64,000 nucleotides of DNA from Puniceibacterium confluentis. Lineage in GTDB: Bacteria; Pseudomonadota; Alphaproteobacteria; Rhodobacterales; Rhodobacteraceae. Shown here piece after piece: positions 44,140-54,955 of this stretch; the first letter of the stretch is position 1, and each line of letters begins with the position of its first letter. The position numbers were made by a program, and so were the translations under genes. Location: assembly GCF_007923445.1 (NCBI RefSeq), contig NZ_VOJI01000005.1, forward strand, positions 62,001 through 126,000. Direction: 5' to 3'. The notes under the pieces were generated by a model that was not told the origin of the DNA, searched no databases, and worked only from the letters and a program-made list of their open reading frames with translations.

Positions 44140-46278
44140 TCAGGCGGACTTCAGCTGCAACCTGCGGGCATGCAACACCGGCTCGGTATAGCCCGACGGC
44201 TGCACGCGCCCCTTGAACACCAGATCACAGGCGGCCTGAAACGCAATTCCGCCAAAATCCGGAGCCATCGGGCGGTACTGTGGATCTCCGGCGTTCTGGC
44301 CGTCCACAACCACCGCCATGCGCCGCATCACTTCCAGAACCGTGGCCTCGCTCACCACGTCATGGTGCAGCCAGTTGGCGATGTGCTGCGCCGAAATCCG
44401 GCAGGTCGCGCGGTCTTCCATCAGCCCGACGTCATTGACATCCGGCACCTTGGAGCATCCGACACCCTGGTCGATCCAGCGCACCACATAACCCAGAATG
44501 CCCTGAGCGTTGTTTTCGACCTCCCGCAGCACCTGGTCTTCGGACCATTTCCGGAATGCCGCCAGCGGGATATCGAGGATCGTGTCGACATGCGCGCGCC
44601 GCCCGCCCTTGCGCAGCCGGGCCTGTACGGCAAACACATCAACCTTGTGATAGTGCAGCGCATGCAGTGTGGCCGCGGTTGGCGACGGCACCCAGGCGCA
44701 GTTGGCCCCGGCCTTTGGATGCTCGATCTTCTGTTCCAGCATTGCCGCCATCATGTCGGGCATCGCCCACATGCCCTTGCCGATCTGAGCACGGCCGGAC
44801 AGCCCGCATTCGAGACCGATGTCGACGTTGCGGTTTTCGTACCCGCCGATCCAGGCCTTGCGCTTGATGAAATCCTTGCGGCTGAACGGCCCGGCCTCCA
44901 TCGAGGTGTGGATCTCGTCGCCGGTCCGGTCGAGGAAGCCCGTGTTGATGAAGGCCACCCGACTTTTCGCCGCCCGAATACACTGTTTCAGGTTGACCGA
45001 CGTCCGCCGCTCTTCGTCCATGATGCCCAGCTTCACCGTGTTCTGCGGCAGGCCCAGCGCCTTTTCAACGAAACTGAATGTCGCGTCGGCAAAGGCCACC
45101 TCGTCGGGTCCGTGCATCTTGGGCTTGACCACATAGACCGAGCCCTTGACCGAATTTCCGCCGTCGCGCGCCAGATCGTGTTTTGCGATCAGGGTCGTCA
45201 CCATCGCGTCCATCAGACCCTCGAAGGCCTCGTTGCCGTCGCGGTCGAGGATCGCCGGATTGGTCATCAGATGGCCGACATTGCGCACCAGCATCAGGGC
45301 ACGCCCCTTGAGAACCACCTCGCCCCCGTCCGGCGCGGTATAGACGCGGTCCGGATTCAGCGAACGGGTGAGCGTCTCGCTCCCCTTCTGGAAGGTCTCT
45401 TCCAGATTGCCCTTCATCAGACCCAGCCAGTTGGAATAGGCCTGCGTCTTGTCCTCGCCATCGACACAGGCGACGGAATCCTCGCAGTCCATGATCGCGG
45501 AAATCGCGCTTTCCATCTGCACATCCGCCAGACCACACTGATCGCGGCTGCCGATGCGGTGGGTGCGGTCAAATACCAGTTCGACGTGCAGCGCATTGTT
45601 GCGCAGCACGATCGCCTGCGGCGCGCGGGGGTCACCCCTGAAACCGACGAACTTTGACGGATCTGCCAGCGGCATGTCGTCCACCAGCAGCGCACCGTTG
45701 TGAATGTGGTAACGCCGCGCATCCGCATGGCTGCCGCCGTCAATCGGAAACGCCTCGTCGAGAAACACCCGCGCCCGCGCCACAACCCGTGCGCCGCGCC
45801 CCTTGTCGTAACCGCCCCTGGGGGCGGGCGTGCCCATCGCATCGGTGCCGTAAAAGCCATCGTACAGACTGCCCCAGCGGGCATTTGCGGCATTCAGCAC
45901 GTAGCGGGCGTTGGTGATCGGCACCACCAGCTGCGGGCCCGGCACCGTGGCAATCTCGGGGTCCACATTCGAGGTGTCGATTTCAAAGTCCTCGCCCTCG
46001 GGCAGCAGATAGCCGATCTCGGTCAGGAATGTCTTGTAAGCTTCGTGATCATGCGGCTGGTTGCGCCGCTTGATGTGCCACTCGTCGATCTGGGTCTGCA
46101 ACTCGGCCCGCCGCTCCAGCAGCGCACGGTTCCTGGGGCCGTAGTCGTGGATCAGATCCGCCAGTCCCTGCCAGAAGGCATCAGCAGACACTCCGGTGCC
46201 GGGCAATGCCTCTTCTTCAATAAAGGAACACAGGATCTCGTCGATCTGCAGATCACAGCGGGTGATACGGGTGGTCAT
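44140..46278 (-). CDS. glcB: Malate synthase G
   Basis: 712 aa, the length of the G isoform. Condenses glyoxylate with acetyl-CoA to malate. Family segments: [47 protein letters not shown]-type acidic region ([16 protein letters not shown]), [18 protein letters not shown] and [24 protein letters not shown] 46278 chosen ([13 protein letters not shown]); an upstream in-frame start at 46311 lacks support. The inverted repeats upstream may control it. Confidence 0.97.
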   Translation of the reverse strand: MTTRITRCDLQIDEILCSFIEEEALPGTGVSADAFWQGLADLIHDYGPRNRALLERRAELQTQIDEWHIKRRNQPHDHEAYKTFLTEIGYLLPEGEDFEIDTSNVDPEIATVPGPQLVVPITNARYVLNAANARWGSLYDGFYGTDAMGTPAPRGGYDKGRGARVVARARVFLDEAFPIDGGSHADARRYHIHNGALLVDDMPLADPSKFVGFRGDPRAPQAIVLRNNALHVELVFDRTHRIGSRDQCGLADVQMESAISAIMDCEDSVACVDGEDKTQAYSNWLGLMKGNLEETFQKGSETLTRSLNPDRVYTAPDGGEVVLKGRALMLVRNVGHLMTNPAILDRDGNEAFEGLMDAMVTTLIAKHDLARDGGNSVKGSVYVVKPKMHGPDEVAFADATFSFVEKALGLPQNTVKLGIMDEERRTSVNLKQCIRAAKSRVAFINTGFLDRTGDEIHTSMEAGPFSRKDFIKRKAWIGGYENRNVDIGLECGLSGRAQIGKGMWAMPDMMAAMLEQKIEHPKAGANCAWVPSPTAATLHALHYHKVDVFAVQARLRKGGRRAHVDTILDIPLAAFRKWSEDQVLREVENNAQGILGYVVRWIDQGVGCSKVPDVNDVGLMEDRATCRISAQHIANWLHHDVVSEATVLEVMRRMAVVVDGQNAGDPQYRPMAPDFGGIAFQAACDLVFKGRVQPSGYTEPVLHARRLQLKSA

Positions 46279-46794
46279 GGCGGCTTCCCCCAAGGCTGGC
46301 GCGGTATGCAATTGTGTGCATCATTAGAAAAAGAGTTTCCGATAGGCAACAGCCGCCGCCAGAAAGAAATCGCCTGGCGGCTGTCGGTTTCATCGGTGGC
46401 GTTGCCAATTGCCAGTCTGTCGCCGTCCAGACCACTTGGCGACTGCAATCCGGTCAGGGCCGCGATTGGCGCGGCGCGATGCTTGATTCCTGACCAGACA
46501 CGGGCCGCGCCATGCCCATCCCGGGCATTTCCCCGCTGCACGTAACGGCGGCCCCCGCCCCCTGTCCGGCCCGCCGTCACCCCACCGATATCGCGAGCAT
46601 TTCAAACACCGGCTGCGTCGGCATTGCGGGGATTTTTCTCGGGCGCCGCCTTCGTGGCGGATGCCGACGAAGGGTAAGCCGACCGGAAATCACCGCGAAC
46701 CCTGTTGCAGCGCCGGTTTCCCGGGCCTAACACTCTGGGCAAAGACGCGGCGCCTGATATTCCGCATCTGCGACATGAAGAGGAGATATCCGTC
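46279..46794. promoter_or_regulatory. Divergent region between malate synthase and aminopeptidase N
   Basis: 516 bases, no convincing gene. Two dyads are visible: atgca-N6-tgcat at 46306-46321, 27 bases before the malate synthase start, shaped like a GntR-type operator; and acagccgcc/ggcggctgt at 46349-46384 with an 18-base loop. The minus-strand promoter should be near the first dyad. The rest carries the aminopeptidase promoter, with AGGAG nine bases before its ATG. Confidence 0.45.
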
Positions 46795-49344
46795 ATGAAA
46801 GACGCCGCCCCCCAGACCGTGTACCTGAGCGACTACACACCCTTTGGCTATGTGGTCGAGGATGTGCACCTGACATTCCAGCTGGCCCCCACCAGCACCC
46901 GGGTCCTGAGCCGGATCAGGTTTGCCCCCAATCCCGATGCCACGGACAAGGTGTTTTTCCTGCATGGCGAAGAGCTGAACCTGATTTCGGCCATGATCGA
47001 CGGCAAGCCGGTCGAGCCGGTCGTGACCTCGGTCGGGCTCAGCTGCCCGGTGCCGGAAAAGCCCTTTGTCTGGGAGGCCGAAGTCGAGATCAGCCCGGAA
47101 ACCAACACCGCTCTGGAAGGGCTGTACATGTCGAACGGCATGTATTGTACCCAGTGCGAGGCCGAAGGCTTCCGCAAGATCACCTACTATCCCGATCGCC
47201 CCGACGTGATGTCGGTGTTCACTGTCCGCATCGAAGGCCCCCACCCGGTGCTGCTGTCCAACGGCAACCCCAGAGACAGCGGTGACGGCTGGGCGGAATG
47301 GCGCGACCCCTGGCCCAAACCGTCCTATCTGTTTGCGCTGGTCGCGGGCGATCTGGTCAACCACTCCGACACATTCACCACCTGCTCCGGCACCGAGGTC
47401 GCGCTCAACATCTGGGTGCGTCCCGGGAACGAAGGCAAATGTGCCTTTGGCATGGAAGCCCTGAAAAAGTCGATGCGCTGGGACGAAGAGGTCTATGGCC
47501 GGGAATACGATCTCGACATCTTCAACATCGTCGCGGTGGACGATTTCAACATGGGCGCGATGGAGAACAAGGGGTTGAACGTGTTCAACTCCTCGGCGGT
47601 GCTCGCTTCACCCGAAACCAGCACGGACGCCAATTTCGAACGGATCGAGGCGATCATCGCCCATGAGTATTTCCACAACTGGACCGGCAACCGCATCACC
47701 TGCCGCGACTGGTTCCAGCTCTGTCTGAAAGAGGGACTTACCGTGTTCCGCGACAGCCAGTTCACCTCGGACATCCGCTCGGCCCCGGTCAAGCGGATCT
47801 CGGATGTGATCGACCTGCGCGCCCGCCAGTTCCCCGAGGACCAGGGGCCGCTGTCGCATCCGGTACGCCCGGAATCATTTCAGGAAATCAACAACTTCTA
47901 CACCGCCACCGTTTACGAGAAGGGCGCCGAGGTGATCGGTATGCTCAAGCGCCTTGTCGGTGATGAAGGCTATGCCGAAGCGCTCGAGCTGTACTTTGCC
48001 CGCCACGACGGCGAGGCCTGCACGATCGAGGACTGGCTGAAGGTGTTCGAGGATGTGACCGGCCGCGATCTGACCCAGTTCAAACGCTGGTATTCGCAAT
48101 CGGGCACCCCGCGCCTGTCGGTCACCGAGGACTACGCCGACGGCACCTATACGCTGACCTTCGCCCAGCACACGCCACCGACGCCGGGGCAGGACGAAAA
48201 ACTGCCGCAGGTGCTGCCCATCGCGGTCGGGCTGCTGAACGCCAATGGCGACGAGGTGGTAAAGACCACGCTGCTGGAAATGACGCAGGCCGAGCAAAGC
48301 TTTGAATTCACCGGGCTGGCGTCCAGACCCATCCCGTCGCTGCTGCGCGGCTTTTCCGCGCCGGTGGTGCTGGACCGCGTGGCCAGCAAGGAAGAACAGG
48401 TGTTCCTGCTGGCCCATGACACCGACGCCTTCAACCGCTGGGAATCCGGGCGCACTCTGGCGCGCAACAGCCTGATCGCGATGGTGCGTGACGGGGCGGC
48501 GCCCGATCAGGCCTATCTCGACGGTCTGGCCGCGTTGCTGCGCGACGACGAACTTGACCCGGCCTTTCGCGCGCTGATGTTGTCCGGCCCGTCACAGGCG
48601 GAACTGGCGCAGGCACTGCACGAGGCGGGCGCGACCCCTGATCCGGATGCCATCTGGCAGGCCAAAGAGACCATGGCCGACACCATGGCGCAGTCCTTCC
48701 GCGACCTGCTGCCCAAGCTGGCCTATGAAGGCAAGGTCACCGAACCCTATGCACCCGATGCCGAACAGTCGGGCATGCGGGCGCTGGGTGCGGCGACGCT
48801 GGCGCTGCAGACCCGGCTGGACGCCGGTGCAGCGGCGCAGAAACAGTTCGACAAGGCCGACAACATGACATTGCAGCTGTCCGCCCTGGGCCAGCTCATC
48901 CAGGTCGGCAAGGACACCGGGGCGGTTCAGGCCTTTTACGATCAGTGGCACAACGACCGCCTGGTCATGGACAAGTGGTTCGGCTTGCAGGTTGGCGCGG
49001 CGCATCCCGAGGTGGCGGTCGATCGCGCCGCGGCGCTGAGCAGCCATCCGGCCTTTGACATGAAGAACCCCAACCGGTTCCGCGCGGTCTTTGGTGCGCT
49101 GGCGATGAATCACGCAGGCTTTCACCGCAGGGACGGCGCCGGTTACGATCTGCTGGCCGACTGGCTGATCCGGCTGGACGCGATGAACCCGCAGACCACC
49201 GCGCGCATGTGCTCGGCCTTCCAGACCTGGAAGCGGTACGACGCCGACAGACAGGCGAAAATGAAAGCCGCGCTCGAACGGATCGCGGCCCAGCCGGACC
49301 TGTCCCGCGACACAACCGAGATGGTCAGCCGGATGCTGGGATGA
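46795..49344 (+). CDS. pepN: Aminopeptidase N
   Basis: 849 aa, M1 family zinc aminopeptidase. Exopeptidase motif GAMEN at 254-258; zinc site HEYFH (His290, Glu291, His294) with the third ligand Glu313, the HExxH-x18-E pattern. The C-terminal helical half fits the bacterial PepN length. It releases N-terminal amino acids from peptides in the cytoplasm. ATG 46795 has AGGAG nine bases upstream. A short hairpin (49369-49390) follows. Confidence 0.96.
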   Translation: MKDAAPQTVYLSDYTPFGYVVEDVHLTFQLAPTSTRVLSRIRFAPNPDATDKVFFLHGEELNLISAMIDGKPVEPVVTSVGLSCPVPEKPFVWEAEVEISPETNTALEGLYMSNGMYCTQCEAEGFRKITYYPDRPDVMSVFTVRIEGPHPVLLSNGNPRDSGDGWAEWRDPWPKPSYLFALVAGDLVNHSDTFTTCSGTEVALNIWVRPGNEGKCAFGMEALKKSMRWDEEVYGREYDLDIFNIVAVDDFNMGAMENKGLNVFNSSAVLASPETSTDANFERIEAIIAHEYFHNWTGNRITCRDWFQLCLKEGLTVFRDSQFTSDIRSAPVKRISDVIDLRARQFPEDQGPLSHPVRPESFQEINNFYTATVYEKGAEVIGMLKRLVGDEGYAEALELYFARHDGEACTIEDWLKVFEDVTGRDLTQFKRWYSQSGTPRLSVTEDYADGTYTLTFAQHTPPTPGQDEKLPQVLPIAVGLLNANGDEVVKTTLLEMTQAEQSFEFTGLASRPIPSLLRGFSAPVVLDRVASKEEQVFLLAHDTDAFNRWESGRTLARNSLIAMVRDGAAPDQAYLDGLAALLRDDELDPAFRALMLSGPSQAELAQALHEAGATPDPDAIWQAKETMADTMAQSFRDLLPKLAYEGKVTEPYAPDAEQSGMRALGAATLALQTRLDAGAAAQKQFDKADNMTLQLSALGQLIQVGKDTGAVQAFYDQWHNDRLVMDKWFGLQVGAAHPEVAVDRAAALSSHPAFDMKNPNRFRAVFGALAMNHAGFHRRDGAGYDLLADWLIRLDAMNPQTTARMCSAFQTWKRYDADRQAKMKAALERIAAQPDLSRDTTEMVSRMLG

Positions 49345-49368
49345 AGCCCCTTCCGCGCACCGGCAGCA

Positions 49369-49390
49369 GCGCCGGTTTCGGGACCGGCGC
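49369..49390 (+). terminator. Weak hairpin after aminopeptidase N
   Basis: 8-bp stem gcgccggt/accggcgc with loop ttcggg, 25 bases after the stop at 49344. There is no T-run, so it is at best a weak terminator. Confidence 0.35.
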
Positions 49391-49441
49391 GGCCAGGTTC
49401 ACCATTCGCGCCATTCGCGACCTGGCGGGCGGGCAATAACG

Positions 49442-49870
49442 ATGGCCCTGCTGGAGCATCACGGTTCTGGCCGCGCGTGGCGGCCAGTCTGCGCGGTGGC
49501 CGCTGTCTGGGCGATTCTGGCGGCGGGATATGTCTGGCTGGACGCCGAGGGCTGGATTGTCGCCGGTCTGGGCGCTTTCACCCTCCCCGCCCTCTGGGAC
49601 ATCCTTGCCGGACGGCGGTCCGCGCTTACCCTGACCGCGACCGAGATCCACTGGACAAGCGGGCGGCACGCTCAGACAGTCGCGCTGGACGATCTGGCAC
49701 ATGTGCGTCTCGATCGCCATTGGGACGGCAGCGTGCGGGTTCGGCTGGTCGGCAGGGACGGGCAGACGCACCTCGTGCCGCCGGATGCGACGCCGCCTCA
49801 CCGGGACCTGGAAACCGCGCTGCAACGCGCGGGCGTCGCGGTTCAGCGCCAGCCGTTTTCGATCTTCTGA
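49442..49870 (+). CDS. Hypothetical membrane protein
   Basis: 142 aa, not recognised. Residues about 15-50 form one or two hydrophobic segments (VCAVAAVWAILAAGYVWL, GWIVAGLGAFTLPALWDILAG). The rest is a short soluble beta-rich part (LTLTATEIHWTSGRHAQTVALDDLAHVRLDRHWDGSVRVRLV) reminiscent of a small PH-like domain. It may be co-transcribed with the aminopeptidase (97 bases after). No catalytic motif; function unknown. Confidence 0.65.
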   Translation: MALLEHHGSGRAWRPVCAVAAVWAILAAGYVWLDAEGWIVAGLGAFTLPALWDILAGRRSALTLTATEIHWTSGRHAQTVALDDLAHVRLDRHWDGSVRVRLVGRDGQTHLVPPDATPPHRDLETALQRAGVAVQRQPFSIF

Positions 49871-49887
49871 AAATTTTCTGAAATTTC
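49869..49887. repeat. Pair of AT-rich dyads
   Basis: gaaaattttc (49869-49878) is a perfect 10-base palindrome followed, one base later, by gaaatttc (49880-49887). They start at the stop codon of the preceding gene. The arrangement recalls the AT-rich dyads of the GTA cluster at 12528-12571. Function unknown. Confidence 0.6.
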
Positions 49888-50033
49888 CGGGAACTGGCAG
49901 CGATCTTTCTGCGTTGACCCCACAGGCTGTTTTCCGCACAATCCGGGAACCGCACTTGCCGGGACTTGCGCCCACCTCACAAGGTACGCAATCCTGTCAC
50001 CAACCTGTTGCAATAACCTGTTTTGAGTGCCGG

Positions 50034-50900
50034 ATGCAGGACCGTATTGACCCATTGATCCAGGAACGCGCGCCGTGGCTGTTTGCGACGCGTCCGGGAA
50101 CGCGTCCTGCGCGCAAGGCACTGAATTTTCTTCTCGGTTACGAGAAGACCGTCTCGCTGGCCACGGCGTTCGAGGACATGCCCTCGAATCAGATCATGGC
50201 AGCGATGGGCCAGCTGTTGGCGCGCGACGTTGAGGTCGCGGGGCTGGGCCACGTTCCCCGTCACGGAGCGGCACTCATCGTGGCGAACCATCCAACCGGC
50301 ATCGCTGACGGCATCATCCTCAATCACCTGCTGACCACGGTCCGGCCGGACGCGTATTTCTTTGCCAATCATGACATCCTGCGGGTTCTGCCGCAAATGG
50401 CGGACATGATTGCTCCGGTCGAATGGCGGCAGGAAAAGCGCAGCCACGGCAAGACCCGCGAGACGATGGCCTTTACCCGCCGGGCGGTAAACGACGGGCG
50501 GCTCGGAGTGATTTTCCCGTCCGGGCGGTTGGCCAAGCGGCGCGGATTGTCGTTGCATGAACGGCCGTGGATGCCCTCAGCCGCGATGATCGCGCGCAAG
50601 TTCGATTTGCCGGTGATCCCGGTGAACATCCGGGCGCGCAACTCGGTGTTGTTCTATCTGTTCGATCTGATCCACCCGACGCTGCGGGACATCACCCTGT
50701 TTCATGAAACCCTGAACAAGCATCGCCAGCCCTACCGCGTGACTGTGGGCGAGCCGATTTCTGCCAGCGCCCTGCCCGCAAAGTCCGAGGACAGCATCGA
50801 GATGCTGCGGCGTGCAACTCTGGCTCTGGGGGGCGCTCGCGCCCCGGCTGTGTCGCTGGTCGACAGCACGCGCCGACCCTCCTGGCTCAAGGCTTATTGA
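50034..50900 (+). CDS. Lysophospholipid acyltransferase family protein
   Basis: 288 aa. PlsC/hemolysin-like acyltransferase: block I ALIVANHPTGIADGIIL (His and Asp separated by five residues, as in the hemolysin-type subgroup), EWRQEKRSHGKTRETMAF, and block III GRLGVIFPSGRLAK. It acylates a lysolipid such as lyso-ornithine or lysophosphatidic acid; which one is unknown. Start at 50034 (MQDRIDPLI) has no strong ribosome binding site. Confidence 0.82.
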   Translation: MQDRIDPLIQERAPWLFATRPGTRPARKALNFLLGYEKTVSLATAFEDMPSNQIMAAMGQLLARDVEVAGLGHVPRHGAALIVANHPTGIADGIILNHLLTTVRPDAYFFANHDILRVLPQMADMIAPVEWRQEKRSHGKTRETMAFTRRAVNDGRLGVIFPSGRLAKRRGLSLHERPWMPSAAMIARKFDLPVIPVNIRARNSVLFYLFDLIHPTLRDITLFHETLNKHRQPYRVTVGEPISASALPAKSEDSIEMLRRATLALGGARAPAVSLVDSTRRPSWLKAY

Positions 50901-51026
50901 CCACAAATCCCCCCAGTTCCAGATGCTTGCGCGTCCAAAGCGGTGCCAGTGCATCTGGATTCGTATGGTCCGGAACTGCACGCGCACCTGTTCGATGCCC
51001 GGGATCACGGACGGGCTTTCGCCTGT

Positions 51027-51704
51027 CTAGCTGCCATAGCTCAGGGGGCGCGCCTTTGGGCGGGTGGCAAATACCGGCTGGCAATAGGTCTGGGCCTTGG
51101 TCCAGGCCATCATGTCGGCGCGTTTGCTTTCACTGTGGAACGGCCCCCAGTCAGCGGCCACACCGCGCATTCCGTGCGACACCACGCCGTCACGGGCGAC
51201 GGTGCGCGACATGATCCGCAGGGCGCAGGACAGATTGGCGGGCCCCTCGGTCAGATCCTCGCCACTGCGCGCCCGGCAGCCATAACTGCGGGCCGTGGCG
51301 GGAAAGATCTGCAGCAGGCCGTACCAGCGTCCGCCGCCCCCCACCGCCGTCGGCCGGTAGGTGCTTTCGTGTTTGGCCAGCGCCGACACCAGCCCGACCC
51401 AGAATGCCTCGCGCTGGACCGTGTCGGCGGCCTTGTAGCCCGGGCACCAGGCGTCGATATCGCGGGGCACCTGCCGGGGCAGCGTGCTGGCATGGCCGCG
51501 CAGCGCCGAAACGGCCGCCCGGGTCCACAACAGACCCCGGCTTCGGTGGCTCCAGCGGGCTGTCGGCAAAACTTCAGAGCGGGCGTTCGGGCGCAGCGAC
51601 TCGGTGACGGCCTGTGGTGACAGCGACGGGAACGCCAGTGACGTCGCCGCCTCTCCTGAAAACGGAGCGACGGACAGGGCGAGAAGGACAGCGAGGCGCA
51701 GCAT
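51027..51704 (-). CDS. Small lytic transglycosylase (SLT) domain protein
   Basis: 225 aa. Sec signal MLRLAVLLALSVAPFSGEAA at the N-terminus, so it acts in the periplasm on peptidoglycan. The likely catalytic Glu113 is in LAKHESTYRPTAVGG, followed by WYGLLQIFPATARSYGC. Four cysteines could form disulfides. ATG 51704 has GGCAGGG eight bases upstream; the longer frame to 51872 is rejected. It diverges from the next gene. Confidence 0.88.
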   Translation of the reverse strand: MLRLAVLLALSVAPFSGEAATSLAFPSLSPQAVTESLRPNARSEVLPTARWSHRSRGLLWTRAAVSALRGHASTLPRQVPRDIDAWCPGYKAADTVQREAFWVGLVSALAKHESTYRPTAVGGGGRWYGLLQIFPATARSYGCRARSGEDLTEGPANLSCALRIMSRTVARDGVVSHGMRGVAADWGPFHSESKRADMMAWTKAQTYCQPVFATRPKARPLSYGS

Positions 51705-51881
51705 GGCGCAAACCCTGCCCCGGATCGACGCGATCGCGCAAGCATCAAGGCGCCCGGAGTCCCGGCGCAGGCGGGCGGTGCCCCCAAATCGGCGGATTTC
51801 TTCCCATGAAAGCCGGCAGAATGCCTTACCTTGCTGCGTCCTTGCCATGATTGAGCCCAAATGCCCCGGCACTCTTTGCCC

Positions 51882-53135
51882 ATGAGCATGACAGATCTCC
51901 TCCCCCCGATGCGCTCACTGAGCGTCCACCTTGGCCCCCGAGTCGAGGCCCTGCGGTCGGTGTTCGCCACCCGCGCCCCGGCCGCACCGCGCCCCGCCAA
52001 TTCGGCGCCGCAGTTGCCCAGCCTCAGAATCGAAACCTGCGACAGAACGCCCGAAGAGCACGAGCGTGCACGTTACTTTGCCCAGGGCCAGTTTCTCGCG
52101 CGGCAGGAGCAGTGGGAAGAACTGTCCCGCCTGATCCGGACATTCGACCGCCACAGGGTGACCACGCCCGGCGGCACACCGGTGGCGGACGTGCTGGCCC
52201 TGGGCGCCCGGGCCGATGCGGTGGACGCCGCGCGCGATGCGGTGCGCCGCGGGGACGTGCACGGCGCCCACGCGCCGCTTGCCGCGCTCGAAGACATCTG
52301 GGCCGAACATTCCGGCGATCATGGCGTCGGGCTGGTGGTGGCGCTTGCACATATCGACACCGGCTGGGCCTGGCGCGGCGAAGGCTGGACCCAGGAAGTC
52401 CCCGCCGCCCGCATGGCGGCCTTTCACAGCCACTTTCGCGCAGCCGCTCAGATCATTGACGGCTTTGATGCCTTTGAACTCGACGCCCCGGCGCTGGCCG
52501 CCGCGCGCTGTGCGTTGCTGGCCGCAGACATGCGCCCGTCGTTGCGGGTTGCGGATGACTATGAAGATGTCATCGATCTTGACCCGCGCAGCCCGCGCCA
52601 CATGCGCAGCCTGGGCAACCACATGCTGCCGCGCTGGTTCGGCAGCTACGAGCAGCTTGAGCTTCAGGCCCGCCGCACGGCGGCGCGCACGCGCGACATC
52701 TGGGGGGCCGGCGCCTATGCCTGGGTGCATTTTGACGCCCTTGCGGTTGACCCCGGCACGTTCCGCCGCCTTGATTCCGAACTTTTTGTCGAAGGGTTGC
52801 ACGACATTCTGGCGCGCCGCCCGGATCAGCACACTGTCAATCTTCTGGCCGCGCACACCGGGCTGACACTGGCCCGGGCTGCCGCTCCGGGCAGTGGCCG
52901 CGCAAGGGTTGCAGGTTGCTTTGACTGGATCGTGCGCGACCATCTGTGCGAAGTGCACCCCATGGTCTGGGCCGCAGCATTGCCATATGCCGGATCTGCG
53001 CCGCGGGGTGGCTGCGCCGAGACCGTGGCCCGGGGCCGCGCCCGCGCCCTGTCGACCCTCGCCGAGCATTTTGCCCCCGAGATCCGCCGGAATCGCAAGA
53101 TCAGCTTTGAGGCGGACGGGTTGCACATCCACTGA
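51882..53135 (+). CDS. Hypothetical protein with TPR-like helical content
   Basis: 417 aa, unrecognised. Cytoplasmic, without signal or membrane segment. From about 60 onward it is mostly helical and acidic, with segments such as [20 protein letters not shown]-type repeats and a long [30 protein letters not shown] run, which suggests a helical-repeat (TPR-like) fold. The start is uncertain: 51882 or 51888, with no clear ribosome binding site. It has roseobacter relatives in my experience, but function is unknown. Confidence 0.6.
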   Translation: MSMTDLLPPMRSLSVHLGPRVEALRSVFATRAPAAPRPANSAPQLPSLRIETCDRTPEEHERARYFAQGQFLARQEQWEELSRLIRTFDRHRVTTPGGTPVADVLALGARADAVDAARDAVRRGDVHGAHAPLAALEDIWAEHSGDHGVGLVVALAHIDTGWAWRGEGWTQEVPAARMAAFHSHFRAAAQIIDGFDAFELDAPALAAARCALLAADMRPSLRVADDYEDVIDLDPRSPRHMRSLGNHMLPRWFGSYEQLELQARRTAARTRDIWGAGAYAWVHFDALAVDPGTFRRLDSELFVEGLHDILARRPDQHTVNLLAAHTGLTLARAAAPGSGRARVAGCFDWIVRDHLCEVHPMVWAAALPYAGSAPRGGCAETVARGRARALSTLAEHFAPEIRRNRKISFEADGLHIH

Positions 53136-53274
53136 GCCCGTCCCGGCGCGTGCGCCTCCCCCTGCGCGTCGCGCCAAAATCTCGGTCCGCCCGGATCAGC
53201 AGGGGCCGCCCCCCTTGCCCCGGCGCGGCCTCTGGCCTAAGACCGGGTCGTTCACAGGCACGAGGACGCAAGGT

Positions 53275-54789
53275 ATGCTGGATCTGAGCTACGACTCCCC
53301 GAAACCCAAGGTCATCGCCGGGGCGAAATACGACTGGGAACTGGTGATCGGGATGGAAGTCCACGCCCAGATCGCGACACAGGCCAAGCTGTTTTCGGGC
53401 GCGTCGACCAAATTCGGGGCCGAACCCAATTCCAACGTCTCCTTTGTGGACGCCGCCATGCCCGGCATGCTGCCGGTGATCAACGAATACTGCGTCGAAC
53501 AGGCGGTGCGCACCGGTCTGGGCCTGAAGGCAAAGATCAACCTTTTCAGTGCATTCGACCGCAAGAACTATTTCTATCCCGATCTGCCGCAGGGCTATCA
53601 GATCAGCCAGCTCTACCACCCGATCGTGGGTGAGGGCGAGGTGATCGTCGACATGGAGCCGGGTGTCGCACGGCGGGTGCGGATCGAGCGCATCCATATC
53701 GAACAGGATGCGGGCAAGTCGATTCACGACATGGACCCGAACATGTCCTTTGTCGATCTCAACCGCACCGGCGTCGCGCTGATGGAGATCGTCAGCCGTC
53801 CGGACATCCGTGGCCCCGAAGAGGCCGCCGCCTATGTCGTCAAACTGCGCCAGATCCTGCGCTATCTGGGCACCTGCGACGGCAACATGCAGAACGGCAA
53901 CCTGCGGGCCGACGTCAACGTGTCGGTCTGCCGTCCGGGTCAGTACGAAAAGTATCAGGAAACGCAGGACTTCGGCCATCTCGGCACCCGGTGCGAGATC
54001 AAGAACATGAACTCCATGCGCTTTATCCAGCAGGCCATCGACTACGAGGCAAAGCGCCAGATCGCCATCCTCGAGGCGGGCGGGGCCATTGATCAGGAGA
54101 CCCGGCTCTACGATCCCGACAAGGGCGAAACCCGGTCGATGCGCTCCAAGGAAGAAGCGCATGATTACCGCTATTTCCCGGACCCCGACCTGCTGCCGCT
54201 CGAGATCGAGCAGTCCTGGGTCGACGACATCGCCGCCCGCCTGCCCGAATTGCCCGATGCCAAGAAGGCGCGCTTTGTCCAGGACTTCGGCCTGTCCGAA
54301 TACGACGCCTCGGTGCTGACGGCGGACACGGCGCATGCGGCGTATTTCGAAGAGGTCGTCGGACTGTGCTCGGATGGCAAGCTGTCGGCCAACTGGGTGA
54401 TAAACGAACTGTTCGGACGGCTCAAGAAGGACGACCGGGATATCGGCGACTCGCCGGTCACTCCGAAACAGCTGGCGGGCCTGATTACGCTGATCAAATC
54501 GGGTGACATCAACGGCAAGATCGCCAAGGACGTGTTCGAGACCGTGTTCAGCGACGGCGGCGATCCGGCCGAAATCGTCGAGGCGCGCGGCCTGAAGCAG
54601 GTCACCGACACCGGTGCGATCGAAGCGGCGGTGGACGCGGTCATCGCCGCCAACCCGGCGCAGGTGGAAAAGGCGCAGGCCAATCCGAAACTGGCGGGCT
54701 GGTTCGTGGGCCAGGTGATGAAATCCACCGGCGGCAAGGCCAACCCGGCGGCAGTCAACCAGATCGTCGCGGCCAAGTTGGGGCTGTAA
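53275..54789 (+). CDS. gatB: Asp-tRNA(Asn)/Glu-tRNA(Gln) amidotransferase subunit B
   Basis: 504 aa. GatB of the GatCAB complex that amidates misacylated tRNA. Clear family blocks: [70 protein letters not shown] and a C-terminal YqeY-like domain ([30 protein letters not shown]). Start at 53275 ([16 protein letters not shown]) has AAGG/AGGA just upstream; 504 aa is usual. gatA and gatC are not in the window. Confidence 0.97.
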   Translation: MLDLSYDSPKPKVIAGAKYDWELVIGMEVHAQIATQAKLFSGASTKFGAEPNSNVSFVDAAMPGMLPVINEYCVEQAVRTGLGLKAKINLFSAFDRKNYFYPDLPQGYQISQLYHPIVGEGEVIVDMEPGVARRVRIERIHIEQDAGKSIHDMDPNMSFVDLNRTGVALMEIVSRPDIRGPEEAAAYVVKLRQILRYLGTCDGNMQNGNLRADVNVSVCRPGQYEKYQETQDFGHLGTRCEIKNMNSMRFIQQAIDYEAKRQIAILEAGGAIDQETRLYDPDKGETRSMRSKEEAHDYRYFPDPDLLPLEIEQSWVDDIAARLPELPDAKKARFVQDFGLSEYDASVLTADTAHAAYFEEVVGLCSDGKLSANWVINELFGRLKKDDRDIGDSPVTPKQLAGLITLIKSGDINGKIAKDVFETVFSDGGDPAEIVEARGLKQVTDTGAIEAAVDAVIAANPAQVEKAQANPKLAGWFVGQVMKSTGGKANPAAVNQIVAAKLGL

Positions 54790-54955
54790 CGCCCGCGACG
54801 GCGCCGCCAAAGCTGCTGGTTCGGACGGATGGCAGCCGCATCTGCGGGGTGCCACCCGCGACGGCGGCGAGCCTGCCGCGCCCTGCGACTGCTTGGCGGC
54901 CCGCAGATTGCGGTGTAGGGTCGCCAAAACCCTGGATAGGCATGTTTGCGAGCCC

